Assembly: GCA_036384915.1 (NCBI GenBank)
Contig: DASVLJ010000049.1
Span: 104,532 to 168,531 of the forward strand
Length of the DNA stretch: 64,000 nucleotides
Reading direction: 5' to 3'
Origin: PKWO01 sp036384915
GTDB taxonomy: Bacteria; Pseudomonadota; Gammaproteobacteria; Burkholderiales; Burkholderiaceae_D
Shown here: positions 20,326 through 29,911 of the stretch, piece by piece
Layout of the letters: each line of letters begins with the position of its first letter
Position numbering within the stretch: position 1 is the first letter of the stretch
Made by a program: the position numbers and the translations under genes
The notes under the pieces: model-generated
The model's input: only the letters and a program-made list of their open reading frames with translations
What the model was told of the DNA's origin: nothing
The model's database searches: none

Positions 20326-21354
20326 ATGAGTGTACCCCATGCAAAAATCACGCCTAGTGCTTTCGATGATAACGCAGCAACACGCGCACTTGAACTCGCG
20401 CTCGACACGCTGCAGATCGAAGCTGATGCCATTCTAGCGATAAAGAACCGGCTCGCCGCCGACGGTTCGCATGCTTTCGCGCGTGCCGTGGAGTTGTTGC
20501 TGCAATGCGACGGCCGCGTGGTCGTCTCTGGCATAGGCAAGTCCGGCCACATCGGGCGCAAGATTGCCGCCACCTTGGCATCGACCGGCACACCGGCCTT
20601 TTTCGTCCACCCTGCCGAAGCGGCGCACGGCGACCTCGGCATGGTGACCGAGCACGACGTGTTCATCGCGATCTCCAACTCCGGCGAAACCGGCGAATTG
20701 CTGACCATCGTACCCATCGTCAAGCGCATGGGCGCCAAGCTGATCGCCATGAGCGGCAACCCGAACTCGAACCTGGCGCAACTGGCCGAAGTCCATCTCG
20801 ACGTAAGCGTGGACAAGGAAGCCTGCCCGATGAATCTGGCGCCGACCACCTCGACCACGGCGACGCTGGCCATGGGCGATGCGCTGGCGATTGCCGCGCT
20901 CGATGCACGCGGCTTCAAGGAAGACGATTTCGCCCGCTCGCATCCAGGCGGCGCGCTGGGCCGGCGCTTGCTGACCCATGTGCGCGACGTGATGCGCAAG
21001 GACGAGGCGATTCCCGCCGTGACGGCCGATACGCCGCTGTCGGCCGCCCTGCTCGAAATCACCAAGAAGGGCATGGCCATGACGGCCGTGGTCGACGCGC
21101 AGTTTCGCGCCGTCGGCATCTTCACCGACGGCGACCTGCGTCGCCTGATGGAAAAAGTGCAGGACTTCAGCAAGCTGACCATTGCCGACGTGATGCATCA
21201 CAATCCGCGCACGGTCGGCCCCGACCAGCTCGCCGTCGAAGCGGTACAGGTGATGGAGCAATTCCGCATCAACCAATTGCTGGTGGCCGACGGCACGGGC
21301 CGCGTGGTCGGCGCCCTGCACATCCACGACCTGACACGCGCGAAGGTAATTTAA
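20326..21354 (+). CDS. kdsD: Arabinose-5-phosphate isomerase (KpsF/GutQ family)
   Basis: The product has 342 residues. A SIS sugar-isomerase domain (GIGKSGHIGRKIAATLASTG; SNSGETGELL) is followed by two CBS domains. It converts ribulose 5-phosphate to arabinose 5-phosphate, the first step of KDO synthesis for lipopolysaccharide. Start 20326 (MSVPHAKITPS) lacks a ribosome binding site. The frame is open upstream for another 68 codons, but those residues look non-coding and lie over the antiporter promoter region. The gene overlaps kdsC by one base (TAATG). Confidence 0.95.
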   Translation: MSVPHAKITPSAFDDNAATRALELALDTLQIEADAILAIKNRLAADGSHAFARAVELLLQCDGRVVVSGIGKSGHIGRKIAATLASTGTPAFFVHPAEAAHGDLGMVTEHDVFIAISNSGETGELLTIVPIVKRMGAKLIAMSGNPNSNLAQLAEVHLDVSVDKEACPMNLAPTTSTTATLAMGDALAIAALDARGFKEDDFARSHPGGALGRRLLTHVRDVMRKDEAIPAVTADTPLSAALLEITKKGMAMTAVVDAQFRAVGIFTDGDLRRLMEKVQDFSKLTIADVMHHNPRTVGPDQLAVEAVQVMEQFRINQLLVADGTGRVVGALHIHDLTRAKVI

Positions 21355-21899
21355 TGACGCAAGCAACCGATTCCGCCGAGGCCGCCGTCCGGCGCGCGGC
21401 GCGCGTGCGCCTGATGGTGTTCGACGTCGACGGCGTACTGACCGACGGCAGCCTGCAATACGGCGCCGAGGGCGAAGCGATCAAGACCTTCAACGTGCAG
21501 GACGGCCTTGGCATCAAGCTGCTGCGCCAAACGGGCGTCAAGACCGCCATCATCACGGCGCGCAATTCCGCCATCAACGCCAAGCGCGCGGCCGATCTCG
21601 GCATCGACCACATCCAGCAAGGTTCACATGACAAGAAGACTGCCTTCGAGCAGTTACTGGCGCACTTCAGCCTGACTGCAGAACAAGCCGGCTTCATGGG
21701 CGACGACTGGATCGACCTGCCCGTGCTGACGCGCACAGGCTTCGCCGTCAGCCTGCCAAACGGCCGTCCGGAAGTTCGCGAACGCGCGCATTTCATCACG
21801 CATGCCGCAGGCGGGCGCGGCGCGGTGCGCGAAGTCTGCGAATTCATCATGCGCGCGCAGGGCAGTTTTGAGGCGACGCTGGCATCGTATCTCGCCTGA
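21354..21899 (+). CDS. kdsC: KDO-8-phosphate phosphatase
   Basis: The product has 181 residues and belongs to the HAD superfamily, cap-less C0 group. Motif I is MVFDVDGVLTDG (about residues 21-32), motif II the Thr in IITARNS, and motif IV GDDWIDLPVL. It removes phosphate from KDO-8-phosphate, the step after KdsA. It is coupled to kdsD upstream and followed after 6 nt by lptC. Confidence 0.96.
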   Translation: MTQATDSAEAAVRRAARVRLMVFDVDGVLTDGSLQYGAEGEAIKTFNVQDGLGIKLLRQTGVKTAIITARNSAINAKRAADLGIDHIQQGSHDKKTAFEQLLAHFSLTAEQAGFMGDDWIDLPVLTRTGFAVSLPNGRPEVRERAHFITHAAGGRGAVREVCEFIMRAQGSFEATLASYLA

Positions 21900-21905
21900 T
21901 CCGCA

Positions 21906-22499
21906 ATGAGTGACGTCATTTCCGCCAATCGTCTGCGCATGATCTTCGCGCTCGTGGTGGCTGCCGCCATGGCGCTGGGCAGCCTGTGGGTGCGCGAAGT
22001 GATGCAGCGCGGCGCGGAGGATGCGGCCGCCTCCGGCGTGCGCACCGATCCCGACTATTTCGTCGACAACTTCCGTTTCGTCAAGACCGCACCGACGGGG
22101 CAGGCGCGCTACTCCGTCACCGGCCTGCGCATGACGCATTACCCGAAGGACGACAGCTACGAGATCACGCAGCCGGTGGTGAAAAGCCTGGCGGCCGACA
22201 AGCCCTCGGTCACCATGACAGCCAAGCGCGGCACGTCCAATAGCGATGCCAGCCTGGTCGAGATGTTCGACGACGTCAATATCGATCGCCCCGAATCGGC
22301 ACAATCGGCCCACCTGCACCTGAGTACCGACTACATGCAATTCCTGCCGGACGACCAGGTGATGCAAACCACGCACGCCGTGGAAATCCACCAGGGCGGC
22401 ACGACCATGACCGGCACCGGGTTTTACACCAACAACGCGACGCTCGTGACCAAGGTTTCGAGCAAGGTACACATCGTCACCCAACCCCATCCGCACTGA
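21906..22499 (+). CDS. lptC: LPS export protein LptC
   Basis: The product has 197 residues. One N-terminal membrane helix (LRMIFALVVAAAMALGSLWV) anchors a periplasmic beta-jellyroll that takes lipopolysaccharide from LptBFG and passes it to LptA. Sequence conservation in this family is low. The call rests on length, topology and position between kdsC and lptA-lptB. Confidence 0.93.
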   Translation: MSDVISANRLRMIFALVVAAAMALGSLWVREVMQRGAEDAAASGVRTDPDYFVDNFRFVKTAPTGQARYSVTGLRMTHYPKDDSYEITQPVVKSLAADKPSVTMTAKRGTSNSDASLVEMFDDVNIDRPESAQSAHLHLSTDYMQFLPDDQVMQTTHAVEIHQGGTTMTGTGFYTNNATLVTKVSSKVHIVTQPHPH

Positions 22500-22517
22500 C
22501 ATCCGGCGAGCACAACC

Positions 22518-23114
22518 ATGATTTCACGCATCCTGCCCCACTTGCTACTTGCACTCCCGCTATTCGCGGCCGGCGCGGCCCATGCCGAAAAGGCGGACTC
22601 GGACAAGCCTATCGATATCGAATGCGACAACAGCGTCAACGACGACGTGAAGCTGGTTCGCACCTGCACCGGCAACGTGATTCTGACGCAAGGCACTCTC
22701 ATCATGAAAGGTGCGAAGCTGGTGGTCAAGGAGACGCCCGATGGCTGGAGTTTTTCCACGCTCTATGCCCCTCCCGGCGGCTTGGCCACAATGCGTCAGA
22801 AGCGCGATGGAGGCCCCGATCTGTGGATGGAAGGAGAAGCGGCCGACCGCATCACCTATGACCAGAAAACCGGCGTCGCCAGCATGTACGACAAGGCCAA
22901 GACGCGCCGCCTCGACGGCAAGCAGAAAACCGACGAGGCAACCGGCCCCTTCCTGTCTTACAACAGCCAGACGGAAATCGTGACCGGCGCCATGAGTGCG
23001 GACGGATCGAAGGGCAACGGCGTCGACCGCCCGCATATCGAAATCCAGCCGCATCACCCGCCCGCCGGCGCCTCTGCCCAAAGCAGCACGCAGGCCGATC
23101 AGAAAGGCAAGTAA
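22518..23114 (+). CDS. lptA: LPS transport periplasmic bridge protein LptA
   Basis: The product has 198 residues. A signal peptide ends near AAHAEKA, followed by an OstA-like beta-jellyroll (DKPIDIECDN; GNVILTQGTLIMKGAKLVV). LptA monomers form the bridge that carries lipopolysaccharide across the periplasm. The C-terminal 25 residues are low-complexity, with His/Pro and Gln/Ser. The stop overlaps the lptB start (TAATG). Confidence 0.95.
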   Translation: MISRILPHLLLALPLFAAGAAHAEKADSDKPIDIECDNSVNDDVKLVRTCTGNVILTQGTLIMKGAKLVVKETPDGWSFSTLYAPPGGLATMRQKRDGGPDLWMEGEAADRITYDQKTGVASMYDKAKTRRLDGKQKTDEATGPFLSYNSQTEIVTGAMSADGSKGNGVDRPHIEIQPHHPPAGASAQSSTQADQKGK

Positions 23115-23854
23115 TGGGCAGCACCCTCATCGTCCGTGGCTTGCAAAAGAGCTACGGTGTCAGGCAAGTCGTCTCGGACGTTTCGCTCGAAGTCGCCAGC
23201 GGCGAAGTGGTTGGCTTGCTCGGCCCCAACGGCGCAGGCAAGACGACTTCGTTTTACATGATCGTGGGCCTGGTTCCTTCCGATTCGGGCGAGATCATGC
23301 TCGACGGCGTATCGATCGCGCGCCAACCCATCCACCGTCGTGCCTCGCTCGGCCTGTCTTACCTGCCGCAGGAAGCCTCGGTATTCCGCAAGCTGACGGT
23401 GGAAGAAAACATCCGCGCCGTGCTCGAGCTGCAGCGCGAAAACGGCAAGCCTCTGACCAAGGAGAGGCTGAACGAAAGGCTGGATACCCTTCTAGGTGAA
23501 TTGCAGATCGAGAAGCTGCGCGAAAACCAGGCGCTATCGCTCTCGGGCGGCGAGCGGCGCCGCGTCGAAATCGCGCGCGCACTCGCCACCAACCCGCGCT
23601 TCGTGCTGCTCGACGAGCCGTTTGCCGGGGTCGATCCGATCGCTGTGATCGAAATCCAGCGCATCGTGCGCTTTCTCAAGGAGCGCGGCATCGGCGTCCT
23701 GATTACCGACCATAACGTGCGCGAGACGCTCGGCATTTGCGACCGCGCCTACATCATCAACCAGGGTGCCGTCTTGAAGAGCGGCACGCCGGACGACATC
23801 ATCGCCGACGAATCGGTACGCCGCGTTTATCTCGGCGAGCACTTCCGCATGTAA
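23114..23854 (+). CDS. lptB: LPS export ABC transporter ATP-binding protein LptB
   Basis: The product has 246 residues. Walker A is GPNGAGKTTSF, the Q-loop region SYLPQEASVFRKLTVEENI, the signature LSGGERRRVEIARAL, and Walker B FVLLDEPFAGVDP. It powers extraction of lipopolysaccharide from the inner membrane with LptF and LptG, which are not in this window. It is followed after 22 nt by rpoN, as in most proteobacteria. Confidence 0.98.
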   Translation: MGSTLIVRGLQKSYGVRQVVSDVSLEVASGEVVGLLGPNGAGKTTSFYMIVGLVPSDSGEIMLDGVSIARQPIHRRASLGLSYLPQEASVFRKLTVEENIRAVLELQRENGKPLTKERLNERLDTLLGELQIEKLRENQALSLSGGERRRVEIARALATNPRFVLLDEPFAGVDPIAVIEIQRIVRFLKERGIGVLITDHNVRETLGICDRAYIINQGAVLKSGTPDDIIADESVRRVYLGEHFRM

Positions 23855-23876
23855 GCGGTTTTAAGGTGTTTCGTCG

Positions 23877-25358
23877 ATGAAGCAAAGCCTCCAACTCCGC
23901 GTTTCGCAGCATCTTGCACTGACCCCGCAACTGCAGCAATCAATCAGGCTGCTGCAGTTGTCGACGCTCGAATTGCATCAGGAATTGGAGCAGATCCTGT
24001 CGGACAATCCCATGCTCGAACGCGTCGACGACCCGCTTGATCATGCCGTGCGCCTGTTGCCCGACGGCGCCGTCAGCAACGGCGCGAGTGCGCCCAGCGA
24101 AACGCCGCAGGGCGAAACGGCCAACGCGGAAGGCGGCGGTGAGGATTTCGAGTCAGGAGAGCGCGGCGATGCGCAATCAGACAGCGCGAGCAGCGATACC
24201 GACTGGAATTTCGACGGACCGCCATCGTCAGGCAAAGGCCCGGATGACGAAGATTCCCGCCCGCAGCTTGAAGCGCACGAAACCACCTTGCGCGAGCACT
24301 TGCTGGAACAGATGCGCGTCACCGTGCGCGAGCTGCGCGACCGGGCGCTGCTTGAACTCGTGATCGATGCATTGGACGGTAACGGTTACCTTGAAGAGTC
24401 GCTCGAGGAGATACACGCGCGCCTGCCGGCAGAACTCGAAATCGAACTGGAGGAATTGTCGATCGCGCTCAAGTTGCTGCAAACCTTCGACCCGGCCGGC
24501 GTCGGGGCACGCGACGCCTCGGAATGCCTGGCGCTGCAGATCCGGCGCCTGCCCAAAGTCCCCTTCGTCACGCGCCGCATGGCGCTGGCCATTGTAGAAC
24601 AGCATCTGGCCTTGTTCGCCCAGCGCGACTTCAACAAGCTCAAGAAACTGCTCGATTGCGACGACGAGGATTTGCGCGAAGCGCAAGCCGTGATCCGGCA
24701 GTGCAACCCCCACCCCGGGTCGGGCTTCGGCAAGGGCGAGGCCGACTTCGTTGTTCCTGATGTCATTGTCAAACGGACAAAGAACGGTTGGCAGGTAGCA
24801 TTAAATCAAGACGTGATGCCGCGTTTGCGGGTGAACAATATTTACGCCGGCATCTTAAAACAAAGCAAGGGTGAGGGGTCGCTCACTTCGCAACTGCAAG
24901 AAGCAAAATGGCTGATCAAGAACATGCGCCAGCGCTTCGATACGATATTGCGCGTTGCACAAGCGATTGTCGAACGACAACGTAATTTTTTTTCACACGG
25001 CGCGGTCGCCATGCGCCCTCTTGTCTTGCGCGAAATTGCTGATACACTGGGATTACATGAGAGCACAATCTCTCGTGTGACCACGCAAAAATACATGCTG
25101 ACCCCGCATGGCGTGTTTGAATTGAAGTACTTTTTCGGCAGCCATGTCGCAACGGAAGCAGGGGGTGAAGCATCTTCCACGGCGATCCGGGCGCTGATCA
25201 AACAATTGATAGGAGCAGAAGACTCGAAAAACCCATTCTCCGATAGCAAGATTGCAGACATGCTGGGGGAACAAGGGATGGTAGTGGCGCGGAGAACCGT
25301 CGCCAAATATCGCGAAGCCTTGAAAATCCCGCCAGTAAGCCTGCGCAAGTCCTTGTAG
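23877..25358 (+). CDS. rpoN: RNA polymerase sigma-54 factor
   Basis: The product has 493 residues. The N-terminal glutamine/leucine-rich activator-interaction region is SLQLRVSQHLALTPQLQQSI. A long acidic linker spans about residues 60-135. The core-binding domain, a helix-turn-helix and the C-terminal RpoN box ARRTVAKYRE follow. It directs transcription from -24/-12 promoters with enhancer-binding activators, typically for nitrogen metabolism, motility and pili. It lies in the conserved lptB-rpoN-hpf order. Confidence 0.98.
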   Translation: MKQSLQLRVSQHLALTPQLQQSIRLLQLSTLELHQELEQILSDNPMLERVDDPLDHAVRLLPDGAVSNGASAPSETPQGETANAEGGGEDFESGERGDAQSDSASSDTDWNFDGPPSSGKGPDDEDSRPQLEAHETTLREHLLEQMRVTVRELRDRALLELVIDALDGNGYLEESLEEIHARLPAELEIELEELSIALKLLQTFDPAGVGARDASECLALQIRRLPKVPFVTRRMALAIVEQHLALFAQRDFNKLKKLLDCDDEDLREAQAVIRQCNPHPGSGFGKGEADFVVPDVIVKRTKNGWQVALNQDVMPRLRVNNIYAGILKQSKGEGSLTSQLQEAKWLIKNMRQRFDTILRVAQAIVERQRNFFSHGAVAMRPLVLREIADTLGLHESTISRVTTQKYMLTPHGVFELKYFFGSHVATEAGGEASSTAIRALIKQLIGAEDSKNPFSDSKIADMLGEQGMVVARRTVAKYREALKIPPVSLRKSL

Positions 25359-25450
25359 TCATTGCAGTTCTGTCGCTATGTTCCAATCCGTGCGGTAAGC
25401 CTGCGCGGTGTTTGAAACCTCCAGTGGCGCTATCCTAAGGAGCAAGCAGT

Positions 25451-25807
25451 ATGAATCTCACAATCAGTGGACATCATCTTGAATTGACGCCGGCGATCCG
25501 AGAATACGTGCAAAACAAGCTGGAGCGAATTAGACGGCACTTCGACCACGTGATTGACATCGCAGTCATCCTGACTGTGGACAAGCTCCCCGAAAAAGAG
25601 AAGAGGCAGAAGGCTGAAATCAACCTGCATCTGCGCGGCAAGGATCTGCATGCGGAAAGCATCGCGGAAGACCTGTACGCCGCCATCGACATGCTGATCG
25701 ACAAGCTCGACCGGCAAGTCATCAAATACAAATGCAAGGTGCAAGACCATCAACACCAGGCGCTCAAGCATATGGCCGAGCCGGTATCGGCAAATCCCGC
25801 TCCCTGA
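25451..25807 (+). CDS. hpf: Ribosome hibernation promoting factor (HPF/RaiA family)
   Basis: The product has 118 residues. The conserved start is MNLTISGHHLELTPAIREYV, with a DLYAAIDMLIDKLDRQV helix near the C-terminus. The protein binds the 30S decoding region and stabilises inactive ribosomes in stationary phase. AAGGAGC lies upstream of the ATG. In many relatives ptsN and hprK follow; here a strong terminator follows and the order is broken. Confidence 0.95.
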   Translation: MNLTISGHHLELTPAIREYVQNKLERIRRHFDHVIDIAVILTVDKLPEKEKRQKAEINLHLRGKDLHAESIAEDLYAAIDMLIDKLDRQVIKYKCKVQDHQHQALKHMAEPVSANPAP

Positions 25808-25825
25808 GCAGCAACGTCACCGAAC

Positions 25826-25850
25826 AAGGGCGCAGCGATGCGCCCTTTTT
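25826..25850 (+). terminator. Intrinsic terminator after hpf
   Basis: AAGGGCGCA (25826-25834) and TGCGCCCTT (25839-25847) form a perfect 9-bp stem with a GCGA tetraloop, followed by a T-run. It ends the kdsD-to-hpf transcript. Confidence 0.9.
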
Positions 25851-25932
25851 GTTTGGCTATCCGGCCACCCGCCTTCGCCGCGTCCGCTGAAGCGGCGGGT
25901 TAAAATACGCCGTCCCCATTCAAACACGAATC

Positions 25933-27018
25933 ATGAACGAACACATCCGGATCGACGTCGCCGGCCACTGCGGCATCATTACCCTTGACCGACCCAAGGC
26001 CTTGAATTCGCTGTCGCTGGCGATGATACGCTCGCTGACGCAAACGCTCACCGCCTGGCGCAACGACGCCTCGATCAAAGCCGTACTGATCAAGAGCAGC
26101 AGCGAGAAAGCCTTTTGCGCCGGCGGCGACATCCGTTTCTTTTACGAAGCCGGACGCGCCTCGCCTGCCGGCGGCAGTGCCTTGCTGGAAGATTTTTTCA
26201 CCGAGGAATACGCGCTCAACCATATCATCCATCACTACCCCAAGCCCTACATCGCCGTCATGGATGGCGTGGTCATGGGCGGCGGCATGGGTATCGCGCA
26301 AAGCGGCGCAACAAATCAATTGCGCATCGTTACCGAGCGCACCAAGATGGCCATGCCTGAAGTGAATATCGGCTTGTTCCCCGATGTAGGCGGCAGTTAT
26401 TTCCTGCCGCGCACACCGGGCAAGATCGGCATGTACCTCGGCATCACGGGCGAGACGATCAATGCCGCCGACGCGCTCTACGCTGGCCTGGCCGACGTCT
26501 ATCTGCCTGGCGCGCAAGTGGCGCAAGTGGCCGACGTCGTCGCCAAGGCCGGCGATCCACGCGCTGCGATCCGCGAATTCGCCGCGCCCTTTCAAGCGGA
26601 ACTTGCTGCACTCTCCGGTACGCTGGGGGCGCAACGCGGCTTCATCGACCGCCATTTCGCGCATGACTCCGTGGCCGACATCCTCGCCTCCATCTCCGCC
26701 GACAACGATCCATTCGCAATCAAGACCGCAGCCATCCTGGCCAAGCGCTCCCCTTTGATGATGTGCGTGACCTTCACGCTATTGAAGTGCGGCGCCGAAC
26801 TGGGAGTGGCCGATTGCCTGCGGCTGGAACGTGCCCTGGTGCGGCGTGCGTTCGAGGGCGGGGAAATTCTCGAAGGCGTACGGGCGCTGGTGATCGACAA
26901 GGACAATGCGCCGCAATGGAATCCGCCGCGTATCGAAGACGTGACGGCCGAGATGGTAGCGCGCTACTTCGAGTCGCCGTGGCCGGCGTATGCGCATCCT
27001 TTGCGCTCGCTGGGCTGA
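25933..27018 (+). CDS. 3-hydroxyisobutyryl-CoA hydrolase-like enoyl-CoA hydratase family protein
   Basis: The product has 361 residues, longer than simple crotonases (about 260) and matching the ECH_2 group. The oxyanion-hole regions are AFCAGGDIRFFYEAG and GVVMGGGMGIAQSG. The catalytic segment MPEVNIGLFPDVGGSYFL carries the conserved Glu and Asp of 3-hydroxyisobutyryl-CoA hydrolases. The expected role is valine degradation. The gene stands alone, convergent with dgt, with a GCCGGGCCCGGC palindrome between the two stops. A related hydratase role cannot be excluded. Confidence 0.85.
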   Translation: MNEHIRIDVAGHCGIITLDRPKALNSLSLAMIRSLTQTLTAWRNDASIKAVLIKSSSEKAFCAGGDIRFFYEAGRASPAGGSALLEDFFTEEYALNHIIHHYPKPYIAVMDGVVMGGGMGIAQSGATNQLRIVTERTKMAMPEVNIGLFPDVGGSYFLPRTPGKIGMYLGITGETINAADALYAGLADVYLPGAQVAQVADVVAKAGDPRAAIREFAAPFQAELAALSGTLGAQRGFIDRHFAHDSVADILASISADNDPFAIKTAAILAKRSPLMMCVTFTLLKCGAELGVADCLRLERALVRRAFEGGEILEGVRALVIDKDNAPQWNPPRIEDVTAEMVARYFESPWPAYAHPLRSLG

Positions 27019-27038
27019 CATCTCCGGCCGGGCCCGGC

Positions 27039-28175
27039 TTAGGCTTCGTCTATCGCGAACAGCCTGCGATGCTCGCGCATCGCATAGCGGTCGGTCATGC
27101 CGGCAATATAGTCGGCCACCTTGCGCGCCTGCTTCGCCGCGTCGTACGGCATGATTTGATAGTCGGGCGCAAGCAGCTTCGGCTCACGCATGAAAGCCTC
27201 GAATAATTCGCGTACGATGCGGCGCGCCTTGCTCGTCATGCGGTTGACTTGATAGTGCTGGTACAGGTTATGCCGCAGGAACCGCTTCAAGTCATTGGCT
27301 TCGGCAGCCATGGCGTCTGAAAAACGGATCAAGGGTTGCGCATCGCGCACGTCGGCCATGCTCTGGACGCCGGAATCGCGGATCAGTTGCGCCGAGGTGT
27401 CGATCAAATCGACAATGAGCGCATTGATCATGCGCCGTATCGTTTCCAGTATCGCGCGCCGGCCGCTTATGCCCGGGTAAGCGCGTTCGACTTCGCGGCG
27501 CTGGCGGCCATAGATTTCGATCTCGTCGAGCTGGGCGGTGGTCAACAAGCCTGAGCGCAAGCCGTCATCGATATCGTGGTTATTGTAGGCGATCTCGTCG
27601 GCCAGGTTGGCCAGTTGCGCTTCGAGTGATGGCTGCTTGTGCTCGAGGAAGCGCACGCCAACATCCCCGAGCTTGGCGGCATTGGTTTGCGAACAATGCT
27701 TCAGGATGCCTTCACGCGTCTCGAACACCAGGTTCAAGCCGTCAAAGGCGCCATAACGCTCCTCAAGCGTATCGACCACGCGCAAGCTTTGCAGGTTGTG
27801 CTCGAACCCGCCGAAATCCTTCATGCAGGCGTTGAGCGCTTCCTGACCGGCATGGCCGAAAGGCGTATGGCCGAGGTCGTGCGCCAGCGATATCGCTTCG
27901 ACCAGGTCTTCATTCAATCGCAGGTTGCGTGCGATCGAGCGCGCGATCTGCGCCACTTCGATCGAGTGCGTCAAGCGCGTGCGGAACAAATCGCCTTCGT
28001 GGTTGACGAAGACCTGGGTCTTGTATTCGAGGCGGCGGAAGGCCGAGGAATGGATGATGCGGTCGCGATCGCGCTGGAATTCGGTGCGTGACGCCGATAC
28101 CGGTTCGGCATGGCGCCTGCCGCGCGTGGCAGAGGCATGCGCCGCGTAGGGGGCGAGATGCGTTTCCAGGCTCAT
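27039..28175 (-). CDS. dgt: Deoxyguanosinetriphosphate triphosphohydrolase-like protein
   Basis: The product has 378 residues and is an HD-domain metal-dependent phosphohydrolase. The first metal His lies in RTRLTHSIEVAQ and the HD pair in SLAHDLGHTPFGHAGQ. It cuts triphosphate from dNTPs and so affects nucleotide pools. The short form without the E. coli insertion is common in this group. It follows aroB by 31 nt, as in related genomes. Confidence 0.93.
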   Translation of the reverse strand: MSLETHLAPYAAHASATRGRRHAEPVSASRTEFQRDRDRIIHSSAFRRLEYKTQVFVNHEGDLFRTRLTHSIEVAQIARSIARNLRLNEDLVEAISLAHDLGHTPFGHAGQEALNACMKDFGGFEHNLQSLRVVDTLEERYGAFDGLNLVFETREGILKHCSQTNAAKLGDVGVRFLEHKQPSLEAQLANLADEIAYNNHDIDDGLRSGLLTTAQLDEIEIYGRQRREVERAYPGISGRRAILETIRRMINALIVDLIDTSAQLIRDSGVQSMADVRDAQPLIRFSDAMAAEANDLKRFLRHNLYQHYQVNRMTSKARRIVRELFEAFMREPKLLAPDYQIMPYDAAKQARKVADYIAGMTDRYAMREHRRLFAIDEA

Positions 28176-28206
28176 GTCAAAGAATGAAAAAGGAAACGCA
28201 TGCCGT

Positions 28207-29313
28207 CTACTCTCCGATACAGTGCGCCAAGGTTTGCAGCAAAGGCTCTTGCGGCACGCTCTCTATCACTGAAGTGCCGAGCGGTTTCAAGAGTATGAAT
28301 TTGATCCGGCCGCCCTCGTTTTTCTTGTCGACCTGCATCAGTTCGAGCCAGCGTGCTTGTCCGAGATCGGGCGCCCGCACCGGCAGGCCGGCGGCCTTGA
28401 CCAACGCCTCGATGCGGTCGCGGGAGGCCCCGTCAAGGTAGCCGAGGCGACACGACAAATCCGCCGCCATTACCATGCCGCAGCCGACAGCCTCGCCATG
28501 CAGCCACCGGCCGTAACCGAGACCGGATTCGATGGCATGACCGAAGGTATGGCCGAAATTGAGGATGGCACGCAAGCCGCTTTCGCGCTCATCCTGGCGC
28601 ACCACGTCGGCCTTGATTTCGCACGAGCGTTGGATGGCATAGGACAAGGCCTGGCCGTCGCGCACCAGCAATTTGACGATGTTCGCTTCGATCCAGTCGA
28701 AAAAGGCTGCGTCGATGATGGCGCCATGCTTGATCACCTCGGCCAGGCCAGCGGACAATTCGCGCGGCGGCAAGGTATCGAGCGTAGCCGTGTCGGCGAT
28801 CACCGCCTGCGGCTGGTAGAACGCGCCTATCATGTTCTTGCCCAGCGGATGATTGATGCCGGTCTTGCCGCCGACCGACGAATCGACCTGGGCCAGCAAG
28901 GTGGTCGGCACTTGCACGAAAGGGACCCCGCGCATGTAGCAAGCCGCAGCGAAACCGGTCATGTCTCCAACTACGCCGCCGCCCAAGGCCAGCAGGGTGG
29001 TTTTGCGGTCGCATTGGCCGCCGAGCAGCGCATCAAAGATCAGCATCAAGCCGGCCCAATTCTTTTCTTCCTCGCCATCTGGCAGCACCACGCTGATCAC
29101 TTCCTTGCCGGCCGCGCGCAGGACGGCGCTGACCTGTTCAAGGTAGAGCGGCCCGACGACGGTATTGGTCACGATCGCGACACGGCGGCCGGGGACGTGG
29201 CTGCACCAGGCGCTATCGGCAAGCAAGCCGGAACCGATCAGAATCGGGTAGCTGCGCTCGCCGAGATCGACTTGCAGGGTAAGGGGGAATTGGGCAGGAA
29301 TCAGACCGGACAT
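28207..29313 (-). CDS. aroB: 3-dehydroquinate synthase
   Basis: The product has 368 residues. The NAD site is LALGGGVVGDMTGFAAACYMRG. Zinc ligands are in GLAEVIKHG and NFGHTFGHAIE. It converts DAHP to 3-dehydroquinate, step two of the shikimate pathway. It follows aroK after 4 nt, so translation is likely coupled. Confidence 0.97.
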   Translation of the reverse strand: MSGLIPAQFPLTLQVDLGERSYPILIGSGLLADSAWCSHVPGRRVAIVTNTVVGPLYLEQVSAVLRAAGKEVISVVLPDGEEEKNWAGLMLIFDALLGGQCDRKTTLLALGGGVVGDMTGFAAACYMRGVPFVQVPTTLLAQVDSSVGGKTGINHPLGKNMIGAFYQPQAVIADTATLDTLPPRELSAGLAEVIKHGAIIDAAFFDWIEANIVKLLVRDGQALSYAIQRSCEIKADVVRQDERESGLRAILNFGHTFGHAIESGLGYGRWLHGEAVGCGMVMAADLSCRLGYLDGASRDRIEALVKAAGLPVRAPDLGQARWLELMQVDKKNEGGRIKFILLKPLGTSVIESVPQEPLLQTLAHCIGE

Positions 29314-29317
29314 GGGT

Positions 29318-29872
29318 TCAAGTAGCAGGCGGCGAACCGCCGGAAGCAGAGGCGATTTCCGCCAACTGCGTCAGTATAACTTGAACCAGTGAGGAAATAT
29401 TCGGCCGGCCCGTGTCGACCACAAGGTGGGCCACTTCGCGGTAGAGCGGCTCCCGCTCGCGCGACAGTTGTTCCAGCCTCCCGCGCGGATCTTCGGTCTG
29501 CAGCAAAGGACGGTTCTTGTCCTTGGCGGTACGTTGCAGGATTTGTCCGATATCGGCACGCAGATAGACGACCGTGCCGCGGCTTTTGAGCAACTCGCGG
29601 TTTTCCGGGCGGAGGACCGCGCCGCCGCCGGTTGCAAGCACGATGCCGTCCCTCTCGGTGAGCGCGCGAAGCACCTCGGCCTCGCGCTGACGGAAACCCG
29701 CTTCGCCCTCGATCTCGAATATCACCGGGATCGAGACGCCGGAGCGCGCCTCGATCTCGTGATCGGAATCGACGAATTGCTTGTCAAGCTTCTTGGCGAG
29801 GGCGCGGCCTATCGTCGTCTTGCCGGCCCCCATCAAACCTACCAGGAAGACACTATTGTCTTTCGCATTCAA
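29318..29872 (-). CDS. aroK: Shikimate kinase
   Basis: The product has 184 residues. The P-loop is GLMGAGKTTIG (about residues 12-22), shikimate contacts are DSDHEIEARSG and FRQREAEVL, and the region ATGGGAV binds substrate. It phosphorylates shikimate. The in-frame start is TTG at 29872; the ATG at 29868 is out of frame, and no other start gives a normal N-terminus. It lies downstream of the Ig-domain lipoprotein gene rather than directly after pilQ. Confidence 0.95.
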   Translation of the reverse strand: MNAKDNSVFLVGLMGAGKTTIGRALAKKLDKQFVDSDHEIEARSGVSIPVIFEIEGEAGFRQREAEVLRALTERDGIVLATGGGAVLRPENRELLKSRGTVVYLRADIGQILQRTAKDKNRPLLQTEDPRGRLEQLSREREPLYREVAHLVVDTGRPNISSLVQVILTQLAEIASASGGSPPAT

Positions 29873-29911
29873 TCGATCAACCTGGTTGTTGCTGGTTCAA
29901 AGACAGAAACA

